Positions 8,487 to 18,009 of a stretch of 64,000 bases of DNA are shown one piece after another. This DNA is from Pseudomonas sp. LS1212 (GTDB lineage Bacteria; Pseudomonadota; Gammaproteobacteria; Pseudomonadales; Pseudomonadaceae): positions 496,001 through 560,000 of the forward strand of contig NZ_CP102951.1 of assembly GCF_024741815.1 (NCBI RefSeq), written 5' to 3'. The first letter of the stretch is position 1; the number at the start of each line of letters is the position of its first letter. The position numbers and the translations under genes were made by a program. The notes beneath the pieces were generated by a model. That model did no database searches, was not told the DNA's origin, and saw only the letters and a list, made by a program, of their open reading frames with translations.

Positions 8487-10391
8487 ATGGCCACTCCCAG
8501 CGCTAGCTCTTATAACGCCGACGCCATCGAAGTCCTCTCGGGCCTCGACCCGGTGCGCAAACGGCCGGGCATGTACACCGACACCAGCCGGCCGAACCAC
8601 CTCGCCCAGGAAGTCATCGACAACAGCGTCGATGAAGCATTGGCCGGGCATGCCAAGTCGGTGCAAGTGATTCTGCATGCTGATCATTCCCTGGAAGTAT
8701 CCGACGATGGCCGGGGCATGCCGGTCGATATTCACCCGGAAGAAGGGGTGTCCGGTGTCGAACTGATCCTGACCAAGCTGCATGCCGGCGGCAAGTTCTC
8801 GAACAAGAACTACCAGTTCTCCGGCGGCCTGCATGGGGTCGGTATTTCGGTGGTCAACGCGCTTTCGACCCAGGTGCGGGTCCGCGTCAAGCGCGACGGC
8901 AACGAATACCAGATGACCTTCGCCGATGGCTACAAGGCCTCGGAGCTGGAAGTGATCGGTTCGGTCGGCAAGCGCAACACCGGTACCAGCGTGTATTTCG
9001 CGCCGGACCCGAAGTATTTCGACTCGCCGAAGTTCTCGATCAGCCGCCTCAAGCATGTACTCAAGGCCAAGGCCGTATTGTGTCCGGGGCTGCTGGTCAG
9101 TTTCGAAGACAAGTCCACCGGCGAGCGTGTCGAGTGGCACTACGAAGATGGCTTGCGTTCCTACCTGGTGGATGCTGTCAGCGAGTTCGCGCGCCTGCCC
9201 GATGAGCCGTTCTGCGGCAGCCTGGCGGGTAACAAGGAGGCGGCCGACTGGGCGCTGCTGTGGCTGCCCGAAGGTGGCGACAGTGTTCAGGAAAGTTACG
9301 TCAACCTGATCCCTACGGCTCAGGGAGGCACCCACGTCAACGGCCTACGCCAGGGTCTGCTCGATGCCATGCGCGAGTTCTGCGAGTTCCGCAATCTGCT
9401 GCCGCGCGGGGTCAAGCTGGCGCCGGAGGATGTCTGGGAGCGCATTGCCTTCGTCCTGTCGATGAAAATGCAGGAGCCGCAGTTCTCCGGCCAGACCAAG
9501 GAGCGACTGTCATCGCGTGAAGCCGCAGCCTTTGTCTCTGGCGTGGTCAAGGATGCCTTCAGCCTCTGGCTCAACGCGCACCCCGAACTGGGCATGCAGC
9601 TGGCGGAGCTGGCCATCAGTAACGCCGGGCGTCGCCTCAAGGCCAGCAAGAAGGTCGAGCGCAAGCGCATTACCCAAGGGCCTGCATTGCCGGGCAAGCT
9701 GGCCGATTGTGCCGGGCAGGACCCGATGCGCGCCGAACTGTTCCTGGTCGAGGGTGACTCGGCCGGTGGCTCCGCCAAGCAGGCGCGCGACAAGGAATTC
9801 CAGGCCATTCTGCCGTTGCGCGGGAAAATCCTTAATACCTGGGAAGTCGATGGCAGCGAAGTACTGGCCAGCCAGGAGGTGCACAACATCGCCGTAGCGG
9901 TCGGTATCGACCCTGGCTCAACCGATTTGAGCCAATTGCGCTACGGCAAGATCTGCATCCTCGCCGACGCCGACTCGGACGGCCTGCACATTGCCACGTT
10001 GCTCTGCGCATTGTTCGTCCAGCACTTCCGGCCGTTGGTCGATGCCGGTCACGTCTATGTGGCCATGCCGCCGCTGTACCGGATCGACCTGGGCAAAGAG
10101 ATTTACTATGCCCTGGACGAAGCCGAACGCGATGGCATTCTTGATCGCCTGGTGGCCGAGAAGAAACGCGGCAAGCCGCAGGTCACCCGATTCAAGGGCC
10201 TGGGCGAAATGAACCCGCCGCAATTGCGCGAAACCACCATGGACCCGAACACCCGGCGCCTGGTCCAGCTCACCCTGGATGATTTCGCTCAGACCTCGGA
10301 AATCATGGACATGCTGCTGGCGAAGAAACGCGCTGGCGATCGCAAGAACTGGCTCGAGTCCAAAGGCAACCTGGCCGAGGTTCTGACCTGA
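8487..10391 (+). CDS. parE: DNA topoisomerase IV subunit B
   Basis: The ATPase subunit of topoisomerase IV, which decatenates daughter chromosomes with ParC. The 634-residue protein has the GHKL ATPase motifs (EVIDNSVDEALAGHA, DDGRGMPVD, GGLHGVGISVVNALS), the transducer domain, and TOPRIM signatures (LFLVEGDSAGGSAKQARD, ILADADSDGLHIATLLC). Its stop codon overlaps the next start by one base. Two small exported or membrane protein genes separate it from parC. Confidence 0.98.
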   Translation: MATPSASSYNADAIEVLSGLDPVRKRPGMYTDTSRPNHLAQEVIDNSVDEALAGHAKSVQVILHADHSLEVSDDGRGMPVDIHPEEGVSGVELILTKLHAGGKFSNKNYQFSGGLHGVGISVVNALSTQVRVRVKRDGNEYQMTFADGYKASELEVIGSVGKRNTGTSVYFAPDPKYFDSPKFSISRLKHVLKAKAVLCPGLLVSFEDKSTGERVEWHYEDGLRSYLVDAVSEFARLPDEPFCGSLAGNKEAADWALLWLPEGGDSVQESYVNLIPTAQGGTHVNGLRQGLLDAMREFCEFRNLLPRGVKLAPEDVWERIAFVLSMKMQEPQFSGQTKERLSSREAAAFVSGVVKDAFSLWLNAHPELGMQLAELAISNAGRRLKASKKVERKRITQGPALPGKLADCAGQDPMRAELFLVEGDSAGGSAKQARDKEFQAILPLRGKILNTWEVDGSEVLASQEVHNIAVAVGIDPGSTDLSQLRYGKICILADADSDGLHIATLLCALFVQHFRPLVDAGHVYVAMPPLYRIDLGKEIYYALDEAERDGILDRLVAEKKRGKPQVTRFKGLGEMNPPQLRETTMDPNTRRLVQLTLDDFAQTSEIMDMLLAKKRAGDRKNWLESKGNLAEVLT

Positions 10392-11371
10392 TGCGGCATG
10401 CGTTGGCAGCCTTGCTGCTGATCGCGTTGCCGGTAGTGGCCGAACCCTGGCCTGAGTTGAAGCTGGTTTCCGAGCATCCCGTCGACGGCGTGCTCGGCGG
10501 CAATCTCTCGGGGCTGGCCTGGTGCGGCGACGCCTTGTGGACAGTCTCGGATCGTGACGATGGCCTGCTCTATCGTCTCGACACCTCCCGGAACGTCTGG
10601 CAAGCGCTCGGTGTCCATATCGAGGTGCCGCCGGTGCCTGACAGCGGGTTACCCTGGGGGCTGCGTTCGCGTACCAAGGCGGTTTCCTATATCCGTGGTG
10701 GCGACCTGGATTTCGAAGGCGTGAGCTGCGATGCCGCAGGCAATCGCTACCTGGTCAGCGAGGCCCATGCGGCGGTGTTGCAAGTGCCGGTCGCCGGCGC
10801 CCCCAACTGGCTGAACATATCGCCGACCCTGGTCCGTCAGGCCCGGGGGAGTGGCATGCTGCTGCATTTCAATGCGTTGTTCGAAGGGCTTGCCGTGAAT
10901 CCAGCGGGCGATCGGATCTGGCTGGCGGCCGAGCGCGAGCGTCGTGGGTTGCTGCTTATCCAGCGTCGGCAAACCACCTGGGACTGCAACGGTGGCTGCG
11001 TGCTTTCGAGTGAAGCGGGGCTGGAGCAACAACCGGCACAGATGCCCGACGCGAGATCGGCGCCCCGAGACTTTGCCGGCCTGTCCTTTTTCAACAACAA
11101 GCTTTTTACCCTTGAGCGCAATGCCTTTCGGATTTGCCGGCGCGATCCCGAGACCGCCAGGGTCGAGGGCTGCTGGTCATTCGCCGCCGACGGGCTGGCC
11201 GATGGGCGTCGTTACCCGCAGCCGTTCGGATTGGCCGAGGCGCTGGTTATCGATGAGCAAGGGGCCTGGATCGGGCTCGATAACAACGATCGCGCGCGCG
11301 AAGATGGCGAGCGTCGGCCTGTTGTCTGGCGTTTTGCGGCACCCAAGGGTGGCTGGAGCGCCAGATTGTGA
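10391..11371 (+). CDS. Esterase-like activity of phytase family protein, exported
   Basis: A 326-residue protein with a signal peptide (MRHALAALLLIALPVVAEPW) and a propeller-type body belonging to the phytase-like family (PF13449 type): LSGLAWCGDALWTVSDRDDG, GGDLDFEGVSCDAAGNRYLVSE, FEGLAVNPAGDRIWLAAERE and DFAGLSFFNNKLFTLER. The family name reflects weak esterase activity in a few members; the native substrate is unknown. Its start overlaps the parE stop and its end overlaps the retropepsin gene by 4 nt, so it is co-translated within the parE-parC operon. Four Cys in the middle may form disulfides in the periplasm. Confidence 0.78.
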   Translation: MRHALAALLLIALPVVAEPWPELKLVSEHPVDGVLGGNLSGLAWCGDALWTVSDRDDGLLYRLDTSRNVWQALGVHIEVPPVPDSGLPWGLRSRTKAVSYIRGGDLDFEGVSCDAAGNRYLVSEAHAAVLQVPVAGAPNWLNISPTLVRQARGSGMLLHFNALFEGLAVNPAGDRIWLAAERERRGLLLIQRRQTTWDCNGGCVLSSEAGLEQQPAQMPDARSAPRDFAGLSFFNNKLFTLERNAFRICRRDPETARVEGCWSFAADGLADGRRYPQPFGLAEALVIDEQGAWIGLDNNDRAREDGERRPVVWRFAAPKGGWSARL

Positions 11372-11889
11372 ACGTGCAACCACCTGGGAAGCGCGCTGGC
11401 CGCATTTTGCTGGTACTGGCCTGGGGCGCCGGGTTGTTCCTGGCCACGCGCTTTTTCGGGCAGTGGGAACAGCGCCAGGAGAATCCGAACACCCAGCTCA
11501 GCTCGCAACATGGAGATGGCTATGTCGAGGTCCAGCTGCTAGGCAATGGGCAGGGGCACTTTGTCGCAGACGGACGGATCAACGGCCAGGCGGTACAGTT
11601 TCTGCTCGATACCGGGGCAACCGATGTGGCAATTGCGCAGGCTTTGGCCAGGCGCTTGAGCCTGGAGCAAGGCGAGGTGGTCATCCTGAGTACGGCCAAT
11701 GGCCGTAGCCAGGGCTACCGCACGCGGCTGGACAGCCTGCAGCTGGGCGATATCGTCTTGCGTGACGTCCGCGCCCTGGTTGCGCCCGGGCTGGGTGGCG
11801 AGCAGGTATTGTTGGGCATGAGCGCATTGAAACAACTTGAATTTACCCAGCGTGGTGGCACCTTGCTACTGCGCCAGACCACGAAATGA
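11368..11889 (+). CDS. Membrane-anchored retropepsin-like aspartic protease (TIGR02281 type)
   Basis: A 173-residue protein with an N-terminal membrane anchor (GRILLVLAWGAGLFLATRFF) and a single retropepsin half-domain. The catalytic motif is LLDTGATDVAIAQALARRL and the second conserved block is VLLGMSALKQLEF. Family members are clan AA proteases that should act as homodimers, with the domain in the periplasm. It starts with GTG 11368, overlapping the upstream stop by 4 nt, and is followed 10 nt later by parC. Substrates are unknown. Confidence 0.85.
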   Translation: MNVQPPGKRAGRILLVLAWGAGLFLATRFFGQWEQRQENPNTQLSSQHGDGYVEVQLLGNGQGHFVADGRINGQAVQFLLDTGATDVAIAQALARRLSLEQGEVVILSTANGRSQGYRTRLDSLQLGDIVLRDVRALVAPGLGGEQVLLGMSALKQLEFTQRGGTLLLRQTTK

Positions 11890-11899
11890 TGAGGCCCGC

Positions 11900-14158
11900 A
11901 TGAGCGACTCCCTTGATCTCAGCCTCGATGGCGTAGAACGCCGGTCTCTGGCTGACTTCACCGAACAGGCCTACCTCAACTACTCCATGTACGTGATCAT
12001 GGACCGTGCCCTGCCGCATATCGGCGACGGCCTGAAACCGGTACAGCGGCGTATCGTCTACGCCATGAGCGAGTTGGGGCTGGATGCCGATTCCAAGCAC
12101 AAGAAATCCGCGCGTACCGTGGGCGACGTGCTCGGCAAGTTCCACCCGCACGGTGATTCGGCTTGCTATGAAGCCATGGTGCTGATGGCGCAGCCGTTCA
12201 GCTACCGCTATACGTTGGTCGACGGGCAGGGCAACTGGGGTGCGCCGGATGATCCGAAGTCGTTCGCGGCGATGCGTTACACCGAAGCGCGCCTGTCGCG
12301 TTATTCGGAAGTTCTGCTCAGCGAACTGGGCCAGGGCACAGCCGACTGGGTACCGAATTTCGATGGCACGCTGGACGAACCGTCGGTTTTGCCGGCGCGT
12401 TTGCCGAATATCCTGCTCAACGGCACCACCGGTATTGCCGTGGGCATGGCCACCGATGTGCCGCCGCATAACCTGCGTGAGGTCGCCAGCGCCTGCGTGC
12501 GCCTGCTCGATGAGCCCAAGGCCACCGTCGAACAGCTCTGCGAGCATATCCAGGGCCCGGACTACCCGACCGAAGCCGAAATCATCACTCCGCGCGCCGA
12601 GTTGCTGAAAATCTACGAGACCGGTCGCGGCTCCGTGCGCATGCGTGCGGTGTATCGCATCGAGGATGGCGATATTGTCGTCACGGCCTTGCCGCATCAG
12701 GTTTCCGGCGCCAAGGTGATGGAGCAGATCGCGGCCCAGATGCAAGCCAAGAAGCTGCCGATGGTCGCCGACCTGCGCGATGAGTCGGACCATGAGAACC
12801 CGTGCCGGATCGTGATCATTGCCCGTTCCAACCGGGTCGATCTGGACGAGTTGATGCAGCATCTTTTCGCCACCACCGAGCTGGAGTCCAGCTACCGGGT
12901 CAACGTCAACATCATTGGCCTCGACGGTCGCCCGCAGCTCAAGAACCTGCGTGCGTTGCTGGTCGAATGGCTGGAGTTCCGCATCAACACGGTGCGTCGC
13001 CGGCTGCAGTTCCGCCTGGACAAGGTCGAGCGTCGCCTGCACCTGTTGGACGGTTTGCTGGTGGCTTTCCTCAACCTGGATGAAGTGATTCACATCATCC
13101 GCACCGAGGATCAACCCAAGGCGGTATTGATCGAGCGTTTTGCGCTCACCGAAATTCAGGCCGATTACATCCTCGACACCCGTCTGCGTCAGTTGGCGCG
13201 GCTCGAAGAGATGAAAATCCGCAACGAACAGGACGAGTTGGCCAAGGAGCAGGCGCGCCTGATCGCCTTGCTCGGCAGCGAAGCCAAGCTGCGCAAGCTG
13301 GTACGCGCCGAGTTGATCAAGGACGCCGAAACTTATGGCGACGATCGTCGCTCGCCGATCATCGAGCGTGCCGAAGCCAAGGCGTTGTCCGAAAACGAGC
13401 TGATGCCGACCGAGCCGGTTACCGTGGTGCTTTCCGAGAAAGGCTGGGTGCGTTGCGCCAAGGGGCATGACATCGATGCCACGGGTTTGTCCTACAAGGC
13501 GGGAGATGGTTTCAAGACCGCTGCTGCAGGGCGTTCCAACCAGTTTGCCGTGTTCATCGACTCGACGGGCCGCAGCTATTCGGTTGCAGCCCATACCCTG
13601 CCGTCTGCCCGTGGCCAGGGCGAGCCGTTGACCGGTCGCCTGACGCCACCCCCGGGCGCCAGTTTCGAGTGCGTCTTGCTGCCCGAAGATGATGCGCTCT
13701 ATGTCATCGCCTCCGACGCGGGCTACGGCTTCGTGGTCAAGGGCGAAGACCTGCAGGCCAAGAACAAGGCGGGCAAAGCATTGCTGAGCCTGCCCAATGG
13801 CGCCAAAGTGATCAGCCCGCGCCCGGTAGCCGATCGCGAGCTGAATTGGCTGGCGGCGGTCACGACCGAAGGTCGCCTGTTGATTTTCAAGGTCGCCGAC
13901 CTGCCACAGCTGGGTAAAGGAAAAGGCAACAAAATCATTGGCATCCCGGGCGACCGCGTGACCAGTCGTGAGGAATACGTCACTGATTTGGCGGTCATTC
14001 CAGACGGCGCAACCCTTGTATTGCAGGCCGGCAAGCGTACTCTGTCGTTGAAGGCCGACGACCTCGAACACTACAAAGGCGAACGTGGCCGTCGCGGTAA
14101 CAAGCTGCCCCGTGGTTTCCAGAGGGTGGATGCACTATTGGTCGAAAACGCTGGATAA
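11900..14158 (+). CDS. parC: DNA topoisomerase IV subunit A
   Basis: The DNA-cleaving subunit of topoisomerase IV, 752 residues. Recognisable parts: the N-terminal winged helix (LNYSMYVIMDRALPHIGDG), the quinolone region (HPHGDSACYEAMVLMAQ), the active-site tyrosine in MRYTEARLS, the GTTGIAVGMATDVPPHN block, and a shortened C-terminal pinwheel. The frame is open from 11837, but ATG 11900 (MSDSLDLSLDG) is the family start. Serine is kept at the quinolone-determining position in GDSACYE, the wild-type state. Confidence 0.97.
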   Translation: MSDSLDLSLDGVERRSLADFTEQAYLNYSMYVIMDRALPHIGDGLKPVQRRIVYAMSELGLDADSKHKKSARTVGDVLGKFHPHGDSACYEAMVLMAQPFSYRYTLVDGQGNWGAPDDPKSFAAMRYTEARLSRYSEVLLSELGQGTADWVPNFDGTLDEPSVLPARLPNILLNGTTGIAVGMATDVPPHNLREVASACVRLLDEPKATVEQLCEHIQGPDYPTEAEIITPRAELLKIYETGRGSVRMRAVYRIEDGDIVVTALPHQVSGAKVMEQIAAQMQAKKLPMVADLRDESDHENPCRIVIIARSNRVDLDELMQHLFATTELESSYRVNVNIIGLDGRPQLKNLRALLVEWLEFRINTVRRRLQFRLDKVERRLHLLDGLLVAFLNLDEVIHIIRTEDQPKAVLIERFALTEIQADYILDTRLRQLARLEEMKIRNEQDELAKEQARLIALLGSEAKLRKLVRAELIKDAETYGDDRRSPIIERAEAKALSENELMPTEPVTVVLSEKGWVRCAKGHDIDATGLSYKAGDGFKTAAAGRSNQFAVFIDSTGRSYSVAAHTLPSARGQGEPLTGRLTPPPGASFECVLLPEDDALYVIASDAGYGFVVKGEDLQAKNKAGKALLSLPNGAKVISPRPVADRELNWLAAVTTEGRLLIFKVADLPQLGKGKGNKIIGIPGDRVTSREEYVTDLAVIPDGATLVLQAGKRTLSLKADDLEHYKGERGRRGNKLPRGFQRVDALLVENAG

Positions 14159-14333
14159 TTGGTTCTAGAGCGGCCGATCGGTGTTTTTCAGCGCCGATCG
14201 GAACTTAAAGACTGGAGTCAAAGCGCATATTCGCGGATGATATGCCCCCTGCGGTGCCAGCGTGGCTGAGTACCCGGACGAATTCATTGAGTATCACTGC
14301 GGCTTGCCTTGTGGCTGCCGCCTGGATGGGATG

Positions 14334-15041
14334 ATGACAGTTTCACGCCTTCCTTTTGTTGTTTTGCTGACGGGCCTGCTCGGTCTGGCAGGTTGCAGCG
14401 TGCACGAGCCGGCAGCGCTGTACCAGCTCGACAGCGGCAAGCCTGAGCAACCCACCCAGAGTACCGGCATGGCCGTGTTGCTGGGGCCGGTTTCGGTTGC
14501 CGATTATCTGCAGCGCGAAACCCTGTTGCAGCGCCAACCCGATGGCAGCCTGACCGCAGCGACCGATGGGCGCTGGGCTGGCAGTCTGTCGGCGGACATC
14601 GATCAACTGTTGCTGCGCCAACTGGCCTGGCGCCTGGATAGCCAGCGCGTGGTACTGGCCCCGGCGACCACCGGTTTCACCCCGGACGTGCAAGTCCTGC
14701 TGTCGATCACTCGCCTGGACTCGGGCACAAACCAGCCGGCCATCCTCGACGCCCAGTGGCGCCTGATCGACCGGCGTGGTCAGGTACGTGACAACCGTAT
14801 CGTTCACCTTGAAGAACCGCATCAGGGCAGCGCTGCAGCCCAGGTTCAGGCTCAGGGCGTGTTGTTGCAGCGCCTGGCCGAGCAACTGACCGTCGCGGTG
14901 AAACCGCTGGCCAATCAGCCACCGATTGTCGAAGAGCCGCGCAAGGCAGCGCCGACACATGTGCGCAAGGAAGAGCCGGAGAAGCCCAAGATTCCACTGG
15001 CTTCGCCGATCCGAACGGATATGGAAGTGTTCCGCTTCTAA
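14334..15041 (+). CDS. PqiC-type ABC transport auxiliary lipoprotein
   Basis: A predicted outer-membrane lipoprotein of about 235 residues. MTVSRLPFVVLLTGLLGLAG ends in a lipobox (LAGC). The body fits the PF03886 ABC-type transport auxiliary lipoprotein family (LLGPVSVADYLQRETLL, then a QLLLRQLAWRL segment), whose members such as PqiC work with MCE proteins in lipid transport across the envelope. No MCE or permease gene is adjacent, so partners must be elsewhere. ATG 14331 and 14334 are both possible; GGATGGG lies directly upstream. The C-terminal 50 residues are Lys/Glu/Pro-rich and probably disordered. Residues upstream of 14331 in the same frame are not convincing. Confidence 0.75.
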   Translation: MTVSRLPFVVLLTGLLGLAGCSVHEPAALYQLDSGKPEQPTQSTGMAVLLGPVSVADYLQRETLLQRQPDGSLTAATDGRWAGSLSADIDQLLLRQLAWRLDSQRVVLAPATTGFTPDVQVLLSITRLDSGTNQPAILDAQWRLIDRRGQVRDNRIVHLEEPHQGSAAAQVQAQGVLLQRLAEQLTVAVKPLANQPPIVEEPRKAAPTHVRKEEPEKPKIPLASPIRTDMEVFRF

Positions 15042-15044
15042 ACA

Positions 15045-15075
15045 AAAAAGCCCGCATCTCGATGCGGGCTTTTTC
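15045..15075. terminator. Bidirectional rho-independent terminator
   Basis: AAAAAGCCCGCATC and GATGCGGGCTTTTT form a near-perfect hairpin with A and T tracts on either side. It lies between the converging pqiC-like and ahpA genes and can serve both. Confidence 0.92.
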
Positions 15076-15097
15076 ATTCTGGCTCGATGACCTTCTG

Positions 15098-16621
15098 TCA
15101 GCTCTTGACCCGCGTCTCGTGCATCCGCGCCAGTTGGCGCTCCAGCAGCGACGGGTAGGGCTCCAGCAGCCGCTCGACACAGCAGGCACCCTCGGGGCTG
15201 GCGATGGGGCGGATGCGAGCACGCTGGCGGATGAGGCTGTCATCGCTGATCCTGCGCTCGACCAGCAACAGGTTGCGGCTGTGCTGCGACAGGGCCAGGG
15301 CATCCTGGGCGCTTTCGGTCAGCAGCAGGTCGATCTGGCTCAAGCCGAACAGGTCGTCGCCCAAGATCAGGCCCAGCTGCAATTGCAGGGTGATACCGCT
15401 GTCGGCGACTTCAATCTGCAAGGCATGGCCCAGGGCCCGGAGCAACTCACCACAGCAAATGGCGTTGGTCAGGTAATCGTCACCGCTGTCTTCGCTATGG
15501 AACAGCATTAGCGTGCTGCCATCGTTAAGGGTGTGCAGTTCGCTCTGGTACAGGGAGGCTGCCTGGTCGAGGCAGTCGCGGTAGCGTTGCAGCAGTTCGG
15601 TCAAGCGTGCGCGCGGCAGGCGTCGCAGCTGCTCCTGGGCGCCCAGTTGTACCGCCAATACGGCGCTGGCCTGGGGCTGGCGGGCCGTCGATGCCGATAC
15701 GGGGCGCACGGCCGGCTTGCTGTCGGCTTCTTCGCGCAGGTCGGCGAACGGATCATCGCCATCCTCGTCCTGGTCTTCCTCGGCCTTGATGCGCCGTGGT
15801 GCGGCTTTCAACGGGGCGACAGGCGTTTCATCGAAGCGCGGGTCGCGCAGATTACGGACCTGGAATGCCGGTTCGTCGTCTTCTTCGTTCTCTTCTTCGG
15901 GTTCCGGCACTGGCTCGGGTTCCGGGATCTCCGGCGCCAGTTGAGCGTGCAACTGTCGCGCGAGATCGCCGACCTCGTCCTGGCGCTGGATCGCGGGCGT
16001 ATAGGCATCGGGATCGCGCAGCCAGACCCGCAGTTGCATCAGCGGCGTCGAGATGTAGCGCCCCAGGCGCAGGCTCAGGGCCAGTGCCAGTGCCAGCAGA
16101 ATGGCGCTGAGGATGCCCATGCTTTGCAGGCTGATGGTCATTGGCTGCAGGAACTGGGTCATGTCCAGGCTGATGCGCAAGTGCCCGGCGGTGACATCCT
16201 GAAAGGTGATCTTGGTCTGATAGAGGCCTTCGACCTCGCCCAGCAGGCCATTTTTCGGGCGCTGACCGGCTTCGGCAAGAATGCGGTTGTCGACGCTGTA
16301 GATCGCCGCATGGGCCACCAACGGGTTCTTGACCAGATTATTGAGCAGCACATTGAGACTGAGGATGTCGTTGGACACCAGCAGTTCGGTCGCCGAGGTG
16401 GCGGTCTGTGTGGTCAGGCTCTGGCCCAGTGCGTCGGCTTGCTCGTGCATGGCCTGCTTGAATTGCAGGCCCATGACGCAGGCATAGATCACCAGCGCCA
16501 GGGCGACGAGGAACACGTTATGGCTGGCGATTCGCAAAGCAAGCGGTACACGGCGATGGCGCAATGCCCGAAAGATCAGCAGAAAGAAGTTGTCGTTTTT
16601 AACAGGCGTGGGCCGGTTCAC
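15098..16621 (-). CDS. AhpA/YtjB family inner-membrane protein
   Basis: A roughly 507-residue membrane protein of the AhpA/YtjB (Smp) family, encoded next to serB as in E. coli. There are two membrane segments (NVFLVALALVIYACVMGLQF near residue 40 and GILSAILLALALALSLRL near 190) bracketing a periplasmic domain. A HAMP-like stretch follows, then a long acidic linker (EPEPVPEPEEENEEDDE and EEDQDEDGDDPFADLREE), then a C-terminal cytoplasmic domain with VAVQLGAQEQL and FGLSQIDLLLTESAQDALA. The architecture resembles a sensor, but no kinase or cyclase motif is visible. GTG 16621 (VNRPTPVKND) is chosen; the frame runs to 16684. Divergent from serB. Confidence 0.75.
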   Translation of the reverse strand: MNRPTPVKNDNFFLLIFRALRHRRVPLALRIASHNVFLVALALVIYACVMGLQFKQAMHEQADALGQSLTTQTATSATELLVSNDILSLNVLLNNLVKNPLVAHAAIYSVDNRILAEAGQRPKNGLLGEVEGLYQTKITFQDVTAGHLRISLDMTQFLQPMTISLQSMGILSAILLALALALSLRLGRYISTPLMQLRVWLRDPDAYTPAIQRQDEVGDLARQLHAQLAPEIPEPEPVPEPEEENEEDDEPAFQVRNLRDPRFDETPVAPLKAAPRRIKAEEDQDEDGDDPFADLREEADSKPAVRPVSASTARQPQASAVLAVQLGAQEQLRRLPRARLTELLQRYRDCLDQAASLYQSELHTLNDGSTLMLFHSEDSGDDYLTNAICCGELLRALGHALQIEVADSGITLQLQLGLILGDDLFGLSQIDLLLTESAQDALALSQHSRNLLLVERRISDDSLIRQRARIRPIASPEGACCVERLLEPYPSLLERQLARMHETRVKS

Positions 16622-16754
16622 AGAGCACGGCTCTTTTGTCGGTGAAGTTGCTGCGCAGTATAGCGAGCGACCCTGACCCGGCAAAGCGTTGGCTGTGCCC
16701 GATGGTCACTGAATGTGGGTAGAATGCGGTTTTTTTCCACGAGTGGGGTGCGCC

Positions 16755-17969
16755 TTGCGCGAAATCGTCCTGATTAACATCACAGGTGAAGATCGTCCGG
16801 GTCTCACCGCAGCCATTACCGGCGTTCTGGCCCAGGGTGGTGTGAACATTCTCGATATTGGTCAGGCGGTAATCCACGACACCCTGTCGTTTGGCATCCT
16901 GGTTGAAATCCCGAGTACCGAACAGGCGTCGTCCGTCCTTAAGGACATCCTGTTTACCGCCTATAAGCTGGACCAGCAGGTTCGCTTCACGCCGGTATCG
17001 GAAGCCGACTACCAGCAATGGGTCGATGGCCAGGGCAAGGCACGGCATATCGTCACGTTGCTGACACGCAAGGTGACGGCCGAGCAGTTGCGGCGGGTCA
17101 GCTCGATTACCGCCAAATACGACCTGAACATCGACCATATCGACCGCCTGTCCGGGCGCATCGCGCTGGATACGCCGGTCGACCAGGGCAAGGGCTGCAT
17201 CGAGTTTTCCGTGCGCGGTGAGCCGGCTGACCCGCAAGCGCTGCGGGCCGAGTTTCTCAGCGTGGCACAGGAACTGAACGTCGATATCGCCTTCCAGCAG
17301 GATTCGCTGTATCGCCGCAACCGTCGCCTGGCCGTGTTCGACATGGACTCGACCCTGATCGAGGCCGAGGTCATCGATGAGCTGGCCAAGGCCGCCGGGG
17401 TTGGCGAGCAGGTTTCCGAGATCACCGAGCGGGCAATGCGTGGCGAAATCGATTTTCGCGCAAGCTTCAAGGAGCGCCTGGCCTTGCTCAAGGGCCTGGA
17501 CGTGAACGTGCTGGACGATATCGGTGCATCGCTGCGCCTGACCGAGGGTGCCGAGACACTCTTCGCCGAGCTCAAGCGCCTGGGCTACAAGACCGCCATC
17601 CTGTCCGGCGGCTTTACCTACTTTGCCAAGCAGCTGCAGGCCAAGCTGGGCATCGACTATGTGTTCGCCAACGAACTGGAAGTGGTTGACGGCAAAGTGA
17701 CAGGCGTTGCGGTCGAGCCGATCGTCGATGCCCAGCGCAAGGCCGACCTGCTGGCAGAGCTGGCACGCAAGGAAGGGTTGCGCCTGGAGCAGACCATTGC
17801 CGTCGGCGACGGCGCCAACGACCTGCCGATGCTGGCGATCGCCGGCCTGGGCGTTGCGTTCCGGGCCAAGCCGCTGGTCAAGCAGTCCGCCAAGCAGGCC
17901 ATTTCGACCCTGGGCCTGGATGGGATTCTGTATCTGCTCGGCTTCCGCGACCGCGACAGCCAGGCTTGA
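16755..17969 (+). CDS. serB: Phosphoserine phosphatase SerB
   Basis: It catalyses the last step of serine synthesis, dephosphorylating O-phosphoserine. The 404-residue protein has an N-terminal ACT region (REIVLINITGEDRPGLTAAI) with a second ACT-like unit, then a HAD phosphatase domain with AVFDMDSTLIEAEVIDELA, ILSGGFTYFA and AVGDGANDLPMLAIAGLGVA. Homologues start near LREIVLI, so TTG 16755 is used; the frame also contains 14 upstream codons. It is divergent from ahpA and ends at a shared terminator with the HPP gene. Confidence 0.95.
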   Translation: MREIVLINITGEDRPGLTAAITGVLAQGGVNILDIGQAVIHDTLSFGILVEIPSTEQASSVLKDILFTAYKLDQQVRFTPVSEADYQQWVDGQGKARHIVTLLTRKVTAEQLRRVSSITAKYDLNIDHIDRLSGRIALDTPVDQGKGCIEFSVRGEPADPQALRAEFLSVAQELNVDIAFQQDSLYRRNRRLAVFDMDSTLIEAEVIDELAKAAGVGEQVSEITERAMRGEIDFRASFKERLALLKGLDVNVLDDIGASLRLTEGAETLFAELKRLGYKTAILSGGFTYFAKQLQAKLGIDYVFANELEVVDGKVTGVAVEPIVDAQRKADLLAELARKEGLRLEQTIAVGDGANDLPMLAIAGLGVAFRAKPLVKQSAKQAISTLGLDGILYLLGFRDRDSQA

Positions 17970-17979
17970 TGCCGGCACG

Positions 17980-18009
17980 AAGGGCAGGTGCGGCGCACCT
18001 GTCCCTTTT
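17980..18009. terminator. Terminator between serB and the HPP gene
   Basis: GGGCAGGTGC pairs with GCACCTGTCCC (one bulged base) across a 3-nt loop, followed by TTTT and preceded by AA. It lies between the converging serB and HPP-family genes. Confidence 0.65.

Noticed and set aside
11843..14071. 742-codon antisense frame over parC
   Set aside because: Shadow of parC; composition is His/Gln/Arg-rich nonsense with no domain.
14170..14205. Repeated CCGATCGG after parC as a terminator
   Set aside because: Each copy is self-palindromic and there is no T tract, so a terminator is not convincing.
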